DNA of 64,000 bases from Saccharum officinarum (Eukaryota > Streptophyta > Magnoliopsida > Poales > Poaceae), in the NCBI GenBank assembly GCA_020631735.1, contig CM036225.1:68436662-68500661 (forward strand), written 5' to 3'. Of this stretch, positions 34,601 through 44,843 are shown piece by piece (within the stretch, counting starts at the first letter, position 1; each line of letters starts with the position of its first letter). The notes under the pieces were generated by a model that was not told the DNA's origin, made no database searches, and worked only from the letters and a program-made list of their open reading frames with translations. The position numbers were made by a program, and so were the translations under genes.

Positions 34601-35203
34601 CTAAGCATCGTCCTCAGAGTCGGTGTCATGGATCTCCCCGCCGTCCTCATCACTAACAGGCTCTAACTCCTCATCTTCTTCTTCTTCTGGTTCTTCTTCT
34701 GGTTCGGCATCTTGGGGTCCGTTGACCTCCACTTCATCATCATTTTCAGCCATGAAGATTCCCGAACCCATGTCCTCATCGACGTTGTTGTTTCGAGGCA
34801 GCAGGGGATTAAGCTCGTTGTTCAGGCGGTGCACTTCTTCATGAAGATTGTCATTGTATTCTTCAGCATTCTCCAATTGCTGTTCGAGCTCAAACTGACG
34901 AGCTCTCAGAACGTTCTCCTCGTGCCAGGCTTCATCCCTCTGGTTCATGACACGGACCAGCATGCGTTGACAGTTGCGGTTTGCTACTGTCAATCTCTGG
35001 ACTGCAAGGGTTTCCTGGTCACGATCACGAATCACTTGCTCCAGTTGCTGACGCGCTGCATTCCTGGCAGCAGTCACTTCAGCCAACTCTGCCCTCAGCC
35101 TTTCCACCTCAGTAGGCTCAGGGCGGGGCTCACGTGGAGCGAGCTGGTGACGCGGTGCCCTGCCCCCAGTGGACTTGCGAGCGGTCCTCTTGGTACGTGC
35201 CAT
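34601..35203 (-). CDS. H3-tail-mimic ORF of family B chromovirus (200 aa)
   Basis: I place the start at ATG 35203; upstream codons in the frame (LLQ) belong to the leader. After Met the protein reads ARTKRTARKSTGGRAPRHQ, which matches histone H3 at 18 of its first 21 residues, with changes at Q5R, K14R and K18H. R2, K4, R8, K9, S10 and T11 are all kept. No histone fold follows. Residues ~30-150 are a Leu-heptad, Arg/Glu-rich probable coiled coil (EVERLRAELAEV..., QFELEQQLENAEEYNDNL). The last ~45 residues are very acidic (EEEPEEEEDEELEP, DTDSEDDA). The ORF is intact and lies between primer site and gag. Possible roles are binding readers or modifiers of the H3 tail, or the element's own chromodomain. 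Function is inference. Confidence 0.85.
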   Translation of the reverse strand: MARTKRTARKSTGGRAPRHQLAPREPRPEPTEVERLRAELAEVTAARNAARQQLEQVIRDRDQETLAVQRLTVANRNCQRMLVRVMNQRDEAWHEENVLRARQFELEQQLENAEEYNDNLHEEVHRLNNELNPLLPRNNNVDEDMGSGIFMAENDDEVEVNGPQDAEPEEEPEEEEDEELEPVSDEDGGEIHDTDSEDDA

Positions 35204-35958
35204 CTGTAGCAACAAGATACGACTTAAGTGAGGATCATTTAGGGGATACGAAATTTACTTTAGTCGGGAGTACTGAAATTTTTAAGGAGGGAGTAAATGA
35301 TATGTATGATATAATTAAACATGATGCATGCACGTTCCGTACGCCCTCTCACCTTAGTAGAAACCTAAAGTTCTAACGCTAGGCGGTGGCATACATACGT
35401 TCTCTCATATAAGCGAAACTATCGGTCTACTCGTTACGCTGTTAGTGTACCTGCAGAAAACCTCATTTCAGCCCAACAGTTTCCCAATATATGCACACAA
35501 GAAAGCAGTAATTTAAATACTTTCCATATACACATCCCCAGATGTATATACTTCAGTATCAAAGCTACCCGATATAAAGGTTCCCACAATTAAGTGCTTA
35601 CGTAATTACATGGTTTAAACATGTAAGTATGCAAGTCACCAAAACTACTCTCCCCTAGATCGCCGGTTGGACGATCATGCTCTCACAACTCACACTTACC
35701 AGAGCGTCGAGGCAATTGATCCATACATTACCACCCAAGTGGATGGCATCCATACAATATCACGCCGTATGGACGACGAAACAAAAACAAACAAGGCCCC
35801 CAAGTTAGTCTTTATAATAAGCCACCTAAGAGTCCTTATTTGGGCTAAGGGATGTGATCACTGGCATACCTAAAAATAATTTTTAGTGTTTTAACCCTTT
35901 TTCATAATCAAATACTTTTGTTTTTAAATACTCGTACGATGTTTTAATGTTGAATTAT
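35204..35958 (-). other. Family B untranslated leader
   Basis: Between the primer site and the H3-mimic ATG there is no long ORF. The leader ends TTGTTGCTACAG directly before ATG 35203, a good 3' splice-site context. Confidence 0.55.
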
Positions 35959-35970
35959 GCTCCGGTACCA
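35959..35970 (-). other. Primer-binding site, family B
   Basis: Two bases inside the LTR end, the minus strand reads TGGTACCGGAGC. This is close to the initiator-tRNA-Met complement TGGTATCAGAGC. Confidence 0.75.
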
Positions 35971-36327
35971 GCTGTAACAGAACCGACCAAATTATAAGAG
36001 CACAAGTACAAAAACAAGCACCGAAGCGCTCAAATTTTCGAACTTGAGCCCATATAATCCCGGTAGTCAATCGAAACCACGAAGGATTTCAAACCAACTT
36101 GCTTACAACCAGGATCGCATCATTCAACATACAACATCATACGTTACATTTCACAAGTAGTTCTGAAATAAGTTTACACACACACGGAGTCGCAATTATT
36201 ACAAACCAAGTTTATAAAGTAGCGGAAGCATAACACACACCAGTTGTTTAACTACTGCCAGTCTTGATGATCAACAACCCACAAAAGCATGAGGAAAGTA
36301 CATAAAAGATGATCACGCCCAAGTGAT

Positions 36328-37636
36328 CTAGTCTTCTTCACCCGCAGGGTGGAGACAAGTTTTGCAGAAGCCTTGATAGAGCATATCATCTGCAACAGGA
36401 GGGAATAAACCCTGAGTACTGGAATGTACTCAGCTAGACTTACCCGTCGAAAACCAGAAATAAGATGACACCAAGGATTATGCAAGGCTTTCACAAGAGG
36501 CTAGCTGACATAACATTTTGCATAAAGGCATAAGTAATTGAAACTCTTATAACCTGTACTAGCAGTTATTTTTAGCATTTACCTGTCATCTATCTTAGCA
36601 CCTGTACTAAACATGCACTTGATTATAATCAAACAATTATCATCATTATATCCAGAGCAGGTATGAATTGTGGCAACATTGTATCATTCCCTTAACCACC
36701 AGTTCATTTAATGAGATCTACGTTGCCGCTGCTCAAGTCAAGTGCTCACTAACCGGGAGCGACGGCGATTCGAATCGAATTCCTATCCAGCTGGAGGGGT
36801 ATTTCTAACACTCACCGTGCAGACCCCTGCCAGGGTCGCACAGGCCACCGTTTCATATGATTCAGGAATCGCGGGTCCGAATAATGTCGCGACCCCAAGG
36901 GCGACACTCTGCCAGGTGATAGGGACTCTAACCCCCCTTGGTCTCACGCCAATGTCCCCAAGCACATCCTTTCTCTCCTCCAAGAAGCAACCTACCATTC
37001 GATTCCCGGCCTGAACCACATTACTCGGCTTCGCGGTCGGAACGACTTATCCGGCCAACTAAGTGTTAGACTGCGTTCAACATGACTCAAGGACGTACAG
37101 CGAATCGGTCCTTAAACGACTCAGACGGGCATAGCTCCACACCCAAGACGTGAAGTGTCTTGCGGCTGTACTATCGAACTCCCGCCCGGTCTCAATTTCA
37201 TTTTTAAGCATGGTTCCATCCACGATAGCCATAAAGCCACTCGTGACTCCTTCCTACATCTCGCGGATGACCGGAAATCACCCGACTTCTACCGAACTAA
37301 GCAGGGCTAAGCATTGACACGTGCCTAAACCTAATATAGGATTAAGTACGATATCTGGACAAGGACAGGTATAATGCAACAAGTGTTTTCATATAACTCC
37401 TACAACTTAATGCAGTAAACAATTAAAAGTACTCAAGATTAATTTATAAATCAGTAGGTTCAGTATGCACCGGGGCTTGCCTTTCAGAAAGGTCGAAGGC
37501 CGGTGGTCAGGACACTCGGGAAGATCTTCGGCAGGAGCTTCGTCGCCGGCTGGTTCCTCTAGCTGCTCCGGCTGGTCCTGGACTTCCTCCGGAATCACAG
37601 GCTCGAATTCGAGGAGAGTTACCCCCTCCGGTACAC
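36328..37636 (-). CDS. Candidate spliced coding unit inside family B 5' LTR (exons 37636-37481 and 36389-36328)
   Basis: Second copy of the LTR coding unit, with the same exon lengths (156 and 62 nt), the same GC-type donor (37481/37480) and the same CTCCTGTTGCAG acceptor. Few substitutions separate it from the 3' LTR copy. Being in the 5' LTR, it would lie upstream of the H3-mimic ORF on the same primary transcript. Its stop codon falls inside the LTR, so a simple exon Y readthrough into internal ORFs is not expected. Confidence 0.55.
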
Positions 37637-39074
37637 CTATTGCATGAATGCACAATAATTATCATGGATGCATAAAGGTGCAACATGCTCGGAATGAAAT
37701 GCATTTCAGAAATAAAATAATAATCTAATCAAGTTACTTTATTAGTACGTGCAAATCTCTTCTCCGGTGGAGAAGTACTTACCTAATCTACCCAACCTAA
37801 GATATAGTTGTTCCTCTTCGGTTAAGGCCCTAACACCTAACACACAAGAGTAATATTACTTAGGTTACCACAGTAAGTTATTCTGGACAGCAGCTCAAAG
37901 ATTCTAACATAACTGGAGAATCCCAACTCCAAAAGATATGATCTAAGACAATCTGGAAAGCTTATGAAATGCACCACAAAATGTTTTCAGACCACAACAC
38001 TAAATTCCAAAGTTTACCTAATCGAAACTCCAAAGTTCCAGAATCTGTTCTCTCTAAACAGAGAGCAGTCAATTCTGGACTGGCACTTTAAACAGCAATA
38101 ACTCCCAAACTACTAAGCCAAATGCTCCCAAATTTTGACACAAGCTCATTTACAAATTTTACTACAACTTTGGTATTTACAAGTTTTCCAGCAACCACCT
38201 TTATCCAAGGTCAAACCTAGAAATACTATCAGCTGTCCAGAAACCTAAAATTGCAAAGATTAAATATTTATTGATGTGGCAAACATTCTCTAAGACCAAA
38301 CTAATACTACTACAAGTTCACAAATGTCACAAAAACACCAGAAAGTAAGGTGTGCCCACCTAGAATATTTATTTAAACCCATTTCTTAATTTACTTAAGT
38401 AATTAAGTGGAATTTCAAACATATATGTAAACTGCTCCTAAAATTCTACAAAAATTACAGGAGACTCTCTGACCCAAAAAGAGGCTACTGTAAAAATTTG
38501 AACTCAATTTATTCACAGGAACTCTCTGAACAAAATTCACAAGCCCAAAAGGTTGATTTTTGTATAAATAACAAAGCATAGTAAAAAGTGTCAAACAACA
38601 GATTTCTTAATTTTCTTAGACACTCTAGGGTACCAAGACATTCTCCAAAAAGTTATATGAACATTGCTCATGTAGAAAAATTACAAAAATTCATTTAAGT
38701 ATTTCCTAGAATAACAAGATAGCATTATAACTTGAAAAGTACTTAAGCACTACTGCCCAAATTTTTACCAGAGCTAGAGCAAGTATAAATTAGCCTACTC
38801 ACCAAATTTCATAATTTTTGGAACACTGAAACTCAAGATATAATTTAAACAAGTTTGCATGTGATTTAAAACACATTTCAAGGACCTATTTAAATATCCC
38901 AGAAAACAAACATCACCTAGCAAACTCATATTTTTCTAAAATACTACACATCATGTAGATCCTAACAAAATTTATCTCATGATTTTTGAGCAAGTAAAAC
39001 CCTAGATCTATATTTTCCAAACTTAACCAAATTTCTGTAGCAATATAAATAAAAATGAAAAAGATCTCATTTAT

Positions 39075-40100
39075 ACTGGGCCGGCCCGGGAAAGGACGCG
39101 GCCCACGGCGCTCGCGCGCGGCCCGCGACACACGCGCGGCCTGCTTAGCCATCCCGCGCGCGCGCGGGTGCTGACAGCACGGGCCCGCAGGTCAGAGAGA
39201 GAAGAGCGAAGGGGAAGACGACCGCGACTCCGGCGAGCTCAAGCTCGCCGACGACGGCGCTTCCGGTGACGGGAAGAGCACCAACGGCTTCCCCGTGACC
39301 CTCCGCAACGACCAGACCCAACTTGGCTGACCCCATCCCAACCTAAATACGACGGCCATGGTGACCGCGGCTCGGAGGCGGCACCCGGTGGCGGTCCGGC
39401 GAGCTCCGGTGGCCAGGGACCTAAGTGAGGTGTACTACGGCTTGCTGAGGACATGGCGGACCCCTCCACGCCAAGGAAGAGGACAGAGGTGGAGTGAGTG
39501 CCGCTGGCCGCGTGAGCACCGCACCGACGGCCATGGCGCGGCAGCGCACGACCGTGTTCCGACGTGTACCGTCCACCCTAGCCGGTAACATCATCGCCTA
39601 AGCTTCTCTACCCGATCCGGAACCCAGAACAGGAACTAGCAAGAATGGAGGGCGACAGTAGGGGGCTGGCCACGGTGAGCCGCCGCGCGGACAGTGCGCC
39701 GGTGAGGACTTACGGTGGCGGAAAACGAAATTCGCCCTCACCTCGACACAATCCGGTCAAGCCATGGGTGGAGGAGGTGGAGGGGATTCGGGTGGAGCGG
39801 TGGACGGGATTTGGAGGACGGGGGTGCGACGGTGAGCTTGCACGAGCACAGAGCGGGCTGCGGCGACAATGGCGCCTTCGTTCTCCGCCTCGGTGAACCC
39901 GGCCAGAGCGAGAGGGAGGAGGAAGTAGAGTGAGTGCGGGTGATGGGGACTGAGGTGTCGACTCCCACTTCACTCACGCGCGCGAGCTCACGACGTGGAG
40001 GCGATGGCAGGGCGCGAGCGCCACGCGGCCACCGGGCTCTGCCCGAGCGCCACGACTCGAGCCGGCTGCATGGCGTCGCCATTTACTGAATGGAGGTCGT
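39075..40100 (-). promoter_or_regulatory. GC-rich leader/promoter block in family B 5' LTR
   Basis: Same block as 27478-28500, in the LTR that would drive the element. Confidence 0.4.
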
Positions 40101-41137
40101 TTTCGTTCGATTGACAGAGCAGTTTCGTCGTCGATTAACTCCCAAACCAGTGAGAACCAGGCGTGGTTGATGTTGGCAATGTTGTAGAGCTACATGAGGG
40201 CTATAAGTTTGTCAATTGGAGTTTAGACTGGTTCGGCCTGGATTTGAAACTACAAGGCTCCAAAGTGGTGCCCCTTGAAACTGAAACTTAGTTTCAGTCA
40301 CTAAGCCGACTGAAACCCGATTTTCTAAACACCATATCTCCTAAACCATTTAGAACTAGGTGATGGTGATATTGACAATGTTGTAGAGCTATATGTGGAC
40401 AACAACTTTGTCAATTGGCTCCAGGACTGGTTTGGCCTAGTTTGTGAGTTACAAGTTGCTAAAGTGAGATACTGTGAAACGGTTTTCAGCTCAACACTTA
40501 GCAAAATTTGCTAAGTCCCAAAACAGCCCCTAATACTGACTTGTGGGCCATTTTTGAGCATGTTCTGATCATTTTCATGAGATGGTCATATTAGAACTTT
40601 TGTTCCTTATGAAATTCTCTACAACTTTGCTTAAGGGTGCTCCTCCATGCAAGATTTCTAAGCTAGACTTTTTAATTGGTCAAACCAGATCACTCTAGGG
40701 TTCCAAACTTGGTCAACAATATTTGGAAGGGCAATTTGGTAATTTTGGTCAACATGAACATTGCTCCACTACTTACCCTAAATGTAATTAAGGTGTTATA
40801 AGACCTAATTAGCCACTCTATACATTGGTTGCACAAAATTCCTAGTGTCACATACTTTGGCACAAGTAATTCAACATTATCTCCCAAATGTTGCAAACTC
40901 ATGTTGCACATGTTGCATGAGTGTGTTGCACAACACTTGCTAATTATGTTACACTAAAGTGGTTGACATATCTCACAAAGGAAATTGCACATAAGGTACT
41001 TGTGTGTTGCACACTACTCACTTTTTACTTCACATGAAATATAAACATATTATAAGCTTATGCATGAAATGAATGATGCTTGCTTATGCTCATGCAAATG
41101 CAATGCAATTAAGGAGCTAAACACCTGGGGTGTTACA

Positions 41138-41257
41138 CGCTGGCTCCGTCCATGGCACCAGGATCACTGTGTTCTATGCAACAGACCCTTGGAAACCGGC
41201 CTTCATCTATGTGTTTGTTGCCCCTTTGCCAAGGTGGTTTGGAACCAAATCCTCACA
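41138..41257 (+). pseudogene. LINE (L1-type) ORF2 C-terminal fragment, part 1
   Basis: Encodes HCVLCNRPLETGLHLCVCC and PFAKVVWNQI, the zinc-binding zf-RVT region found at the C-terminus of plant LINE reverse transcriptases. It continues at 43563 beyond the Reina-like insertion. Its left side is cut by the family B LTR. Confidence 0.8.
41253..41257. repeat. Target-site duplication TCACA (left)
   Basis: TCACA here and again at 43558-43562 flank the Reina-like element exactly. Confidence 0.88.
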
Positions 41258-41621
41258 TGTCAAGGGCGTCAGTGCTCAAGGTAGTAGGCCCTCGACTACA
41301 AAGCTCGTAGCTTGGGTTGGTAATGGTGTAGGGTTTATCCCCTGGATGCCCTATGTTGAAGGGGATGAGATTAAGATGAAGGGGATGAGATTAAGAGCAA
41401 CAGAGGCTGATTATAGGGTATATATAGGACTGCCCAACCCCTAGGCATTAGCCACAAGCTCCTTGGTCCTCTCCCCCATTAATCATCCTTAATCTCTCAT
41501 TAATTCTATCCTTTCCCCAGACTACTAATTGTCATTAACTATAGCTGGTGCCCCCTTGGAGACTGCCTTGGCTATGTCTCAAGCCCTTGAGCGCCTTTGA
41601 TATTGGTGCCCCCACATGACA
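41258..41621 (-). repeat. Reina-like 3' LTR
   Basis: Plus strand TGTCAAGGGCG...CCACATGACA. Matches 43155-43557 but lacks a ~40-bp segment. Contains a direct repeat GATGAGATTAAGATGAAGGG and a TATATATAGG box. Confidence 0.88.
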
Positions 41622-43035
41622 TCTCCCTTTCCCTTGACAAGCAGCTCGTCCTTGAGCTGGAAGGTTGGAGAGCGATCGATGAAGCTATCGATGTCCTCCC
41701 AGGTGGCTGATGCAGTTGGAGGGATTTCGGCGGACTTCTTCACGAGCCAGCAGACCGGATGGTCCTTGTGCCAAAAGGACATGGTGGAGGCCGCAAAGTC
41801 CCACATGATTGGGCCGAGTGTGGCTAGCCATTGGGTACCCAGCACCACGACACGCGCTCGCCACTAGCCATCGTGATGGACGCAGAGCTACAACAGACCA
41901 TAGGGAGTCTGGTGCGGCCGGCAACCTTCTCGGTGATGAGGTTGTGCGTCGAGCCTGAGTCGATAAGGGCGTGGACGTTGACGTCGCCCAGCTAGAGGTG
42001 CACTTGCGTGGTGTTGCTGGTGTGGACACCAGTGATCGTCTGGAGCAACATCGGCGGTGTCGAATTGATGGGGTCATCAAAGGCGGCGTTAGTGTCATCA
42101 TCCACCGCTACTAGGTCCAACAAGAACAGGCGATGACACACTTTGTTGTGACCACGCCCAAACTTTTTGTTGCAATTGAAGCAAAGTCCTAGCTGGCTAC
42201 ATTCTTCCATCTCGGTCATCGATAGGCGCCTGACGGGGCGGCCTTCCACCGTGATGGTGGTGGCTATAGCAACCGCGGCAGGTGGCGGAGCCAGTAGAGC
42301 GAGACATGGTGGCAGCGCCGTGAGGAGGCCCTGCTGCTGGTCGTGCGGTAATGTGGAAGGCGGCACGACAGCGGTAGCGCACTGTTCGTGCAACTCTAGC
42401 TTGCGGGCGAGACTCATGGTGAGGATGAGAAACTAAGGGTTGTGGATTTCCACATCATAGCTGAGCGGTGGTTGGAGCCCGACCGTGAAGACCTGGACGC
42501 GCTAAGCCTCCATCAACGGCCTGACTCAAGGCAGCAGTGCTTCGAAGCGATCCTGATATTCGTTGACAGAACCAATCCGCTTGCACGCCATCAGCTCGCC
42601 AAGCGGGTTGGAGTGGATGGGCGACTCGAAACGAAGATTCAGCAACTCGCAGAAACGGCGCCAGGACGGGGTGCCCTCATCTTGTTGCACCTAGAGGAAC
42701 CACATCTGCGCCCCGCCCTCCGGGTTGTAGGACGCCATCCAAACTTGCTCCTCCACCGCGATGCGCTGCTGATAAAAATATGACTCACATCAATTGATGA
42801 ATGCGAGCAAATCAGACTTCCTGTCAAATTTGGGGAAGTCGAGCTTTTGGAACTAGGGCGGCCGATCACCCAGATGGTTGCCTTGGCCAGGACCTTGGGA
42901 ACCTAAGAAGGATGTTGCTGGTCGCTCCTGTTGCAGGGCCGCCACCTGACTCTAGAGGGTGCTGATGGAGGCGTTCATGGAGGTGGTCAAGGCTTGGATC
43001 ATCTTAGACAGATCAACTGTTGATGGTTCGGCCAT
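41579..43035 (-). pseudogene. gag: Reina-like gag-protease fused by deletion to integrase chromodomain
   Basis: Gag starts at ATG 43035 (MAEPSTVDLSK) with several stops further on. MSLARKLELHEQCA and the characteristic knuckle CFNCNKKFGRGHNKVCHRLF (about 42185-42125) precede protease NVHALIDSGSTHNLIT, whose active site is intact. After VLGTQWLATLGPIMWDFAA and SFWHKDHP the sequence jumps to the chromodomain tail ATWEDIDSFIDRSPTFQLKD and ends RR. The jump (near 41760) marks deletion of RT-RH-IN. Retaining Gag, protease and the chromodomain tip while losing the enzymes is typical of non-autonomous gypsy derivatives. Confidence 0.8.
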
Positions 43036-43154
43036 GGGTCATATGGAGGCGGCTGAGGTGGATGGTGCAGCTGAGGTGGAAGGCATGGTGGTGGCTGGAG
43101 GGGGTAGTGGTGGCACAGTAGCGGATGAAGAACGCCTAGAAGCCAATGCCAGGT

Positions 43155-43557
43155 TGTCAAGGGCGTCGATGCTAAGGTAGCAGGCCCTCGACTACGAAGC
43201 TCGTAGCTTGGGTTGGTAATGGCGTAGGGTTTATCCCCTAGACGCCCTATGTTGAAGGGGATGAGATTAAGATGAAGGGGATGAGATTAAGAGCAACAGA
43301 GGTAGATTAGGAGATAACTTGTTTCTTGATTGCCTTCTCATAAGCTGATTACAGGGTATATATAGGACTACCCAGCCCCTAGGCGCCAGCCACAAGCTCC
43401 TTGGTTCTCTCCCCATTAATCATCTTTAATCTCTCATTAATTCTATCATTTCTCCAGACTACTAATTGTCATTAACTACAGCTGGTGCCCCTTGGAGACT
43501 GCCCTAGCTGCGTCTCAAGCCCTAGAGCGCCTTTGATATTGGTGCCCCCACATGACA
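43155..43557 (-). repeat. Reina-like 5' LTR
   Basis: Matches 41258-41621, with an extra stretch around 43303-43345 (TAGATTAGGAGATAACTTG...). Confidence 0.88.
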
Positions 43558-43562
43558 TCACA
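43558..43562. repeat. Target-site duplication TCACA (right)
   Basis: Second copy of the left duplication. It proves insertion of 41258-43557 into the LINE. Confidence 0.88.
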
Positions 43563-43930
43563 TGGCACTATGATGAAGTACTAGGACAACAGCATGCCCT
43601 GGTGGGAGAAGATCGCTAGCAGAGTGCCTTCAGGAGATCGAAGACGATTCAATGGCACAGAAATTAACACCTTCTGGAACTTATGAAAAGAGAGGAACAG
43701 GCGAATATTCAACATCTCATAAATAGTGTTGCAAGTGGCCGTAAGGATTAAAGATGACATTGAGCAAAGAATGAGAGCTTTCGGCTAGAGGGGGTTTTCA
43801 TCTTTGAGAGAGCTTTTCCTTTTCCTGCCCTAGGGTGTGGTTTTTTTCCTTGTTTTTGTTTGTAAATAAAAAACTCTTTATCCCTATCTTAATTGAAAAG
43901 GAGAGCTCCTACCAAAGCTTTTAAAAAAGA
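43563..43930 (+). pseudogene. LINE 3' end, part 2
   Basis: Continues part 1 with PWWEKIASRVPSGDRRRFNGT and INTFWNL, then TGA in place of the usual Trp before KERNRRIFN, and more stops. The 3' UTR has TTGTAAATAAAAAACTC and a terminal A-rich TTTTAAAAAAGAAAG, typical of grass LINE tails. Confidence 0.78.
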
Positions 43931-44548
43931 AAGGTTTGTCTAACTTTATATTTGCCTGAATGTTTTTGCACTCCTAGATGTTTACTCTTTATTACTGCAG
44001 AGTACCTGCAACCTAATTTAGGTTCAACACATTTGCTTACATATGTTTAGGAAGGGGAAAATATGTGTGTTTAGGTCCATAATTTTGGTTTAGGTTAATG
44101 TTGATCCAAAATTGTCAGTACTTATATTCCAGAATTTTCTGATTGCCTGTAAATAGTACTGCAACTTCTAAATTAACAACTCACAAGGTTGTTTCCATTC
44201 CAGTACCAGTTATGCGACAACTACCACTAAATTTTGATCATTTAAGCTCCCAGCAATGTGGTTAAGCTGTACTCAGTTGCATATTTTCATGATTGGGACC
44301 TTTGATTGCCATGGAGGAACAACTTGAGTGACAGCTGAATGGTCAAGTCCCAGTAAACTGCAAAAAGTTGAAGTTAACTGATACATATGGCTGCTATGGA
44401 TTAAAAAGATTTTGGGGGTTCTAGAATTATTAGAAGGCACAATCATCGACACAAGAGATGATGTCTAGCGAAGTTTTGCTGTTCCTGAAGTTCTCAGAGC
44501 ATGAGCAAGTCAGCCATCAACACTTTAACATATGAGATGACAGCTTTT
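43931..44548. other. Unassigned AT-rich stretch
   Basis: No ORF, repeat boundary or RNA gene seen. Confidence 0.4.
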
Positions 44549-44843
44549 AGGGTCTGTTTGGTAGAGCTTCACTCCTTAATTCTTAGCTCCATCTCCTTGA
44601 TTCTTTGAGTGATTCTAGTTAATTCCTATGAGGGAGCAGGGTGGGGAGTATATGAGAATTGATTGTGGTGGGTTTTGAATAGGGAGCAGTGAGAAGCTTT
44701 TTTTTTGCTCCTAGCTTCTAGCATAAATAGAGAAGTGATTTTTGTGTACTCCCCACCTGAATTTGTGCGAGATTTAACTGTTTGGATGGGGAGAAGCGAT
44801 TCTCTGGAGAATTTGCTCCATGGAGCCTTGCCAAACGGATGAC
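44549..44843. repeat. MITE-like element with degenerate terminal inverted repeats
   Basis: Left end GGGTCTGTTTGGTAGAGCTTC; right end, reverse-complemented, CCGTTTGGCAAGGCTCCATG. The GTTTGG-xxGCTyCA match suggests a non-autonomous DNA transposon. No target duplication confirmed. Confidence 0.45.

Larger units (their letters stand above)
24376..41137 (-). mobile_element. Family B Ty3/gypsy chromovirus with 5.16-kb LTRs and H3-mimic ORF
   Basis: A 16.8-kb minus-strand element: 5' LTR 35973-41137, primer site, leader, H3-mimic ORF (34601-35203), gag-protease (32253-33938), RT and RNase H-integrase-chromodomain (29519-32256), polypurine tract and 3' LTR 24376-29539. The two LTRs differ only at scattered bases, indicating a recent insertion. 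Two single-base frameshifts in pol make it non-autonomous as assembled. Its flanks (GAAAC left, CGCTG right) do not form a target duplication. Protein style fits the Tekay/Del branch. Confidence 0.93.
35973..41137 (-). repeat. Family B 5' LTR, 5165 bp
   Basis: Near-identical to 24376-29539, e.g. differing by an extra AC in the ACACAC run near 36178. The inner end abuts the primer-binding site; the outer end abuts LINE sequence at 41138. Confidence 0.95.
41258..43557 (-). mobile_element. Reina-like chromovirus deletion derivative (2.3 kb)
   Basis: LTRs 41258-41621 and 43155-43557 bound an internal region with gag, CCHC knuckle, protease and a chromodomain; RT, RNase H and most of integrase are absent. 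The polypurine tract on the minus strand (AAGGGAAAGGGAGA) precedes TGTCATG. Perfect TCACA duplication. It can move only with proteins from a relative. Confidence 0.88.

Noticed and set aside
34601..35203. Annotation as a genuine histone H3 gene
   Set aside because: Only the tail matches. The histone fold is replaced by a coiled coil and an acidic tail, and the ORF sits inside a retroelement.
35203..36328. Fusion of LTR exon Y to the H3-mimic ORF by readthrough
   Set aside because: Exon Y has an in-frame TAG inside the LTR, so no simple fusion is possible.
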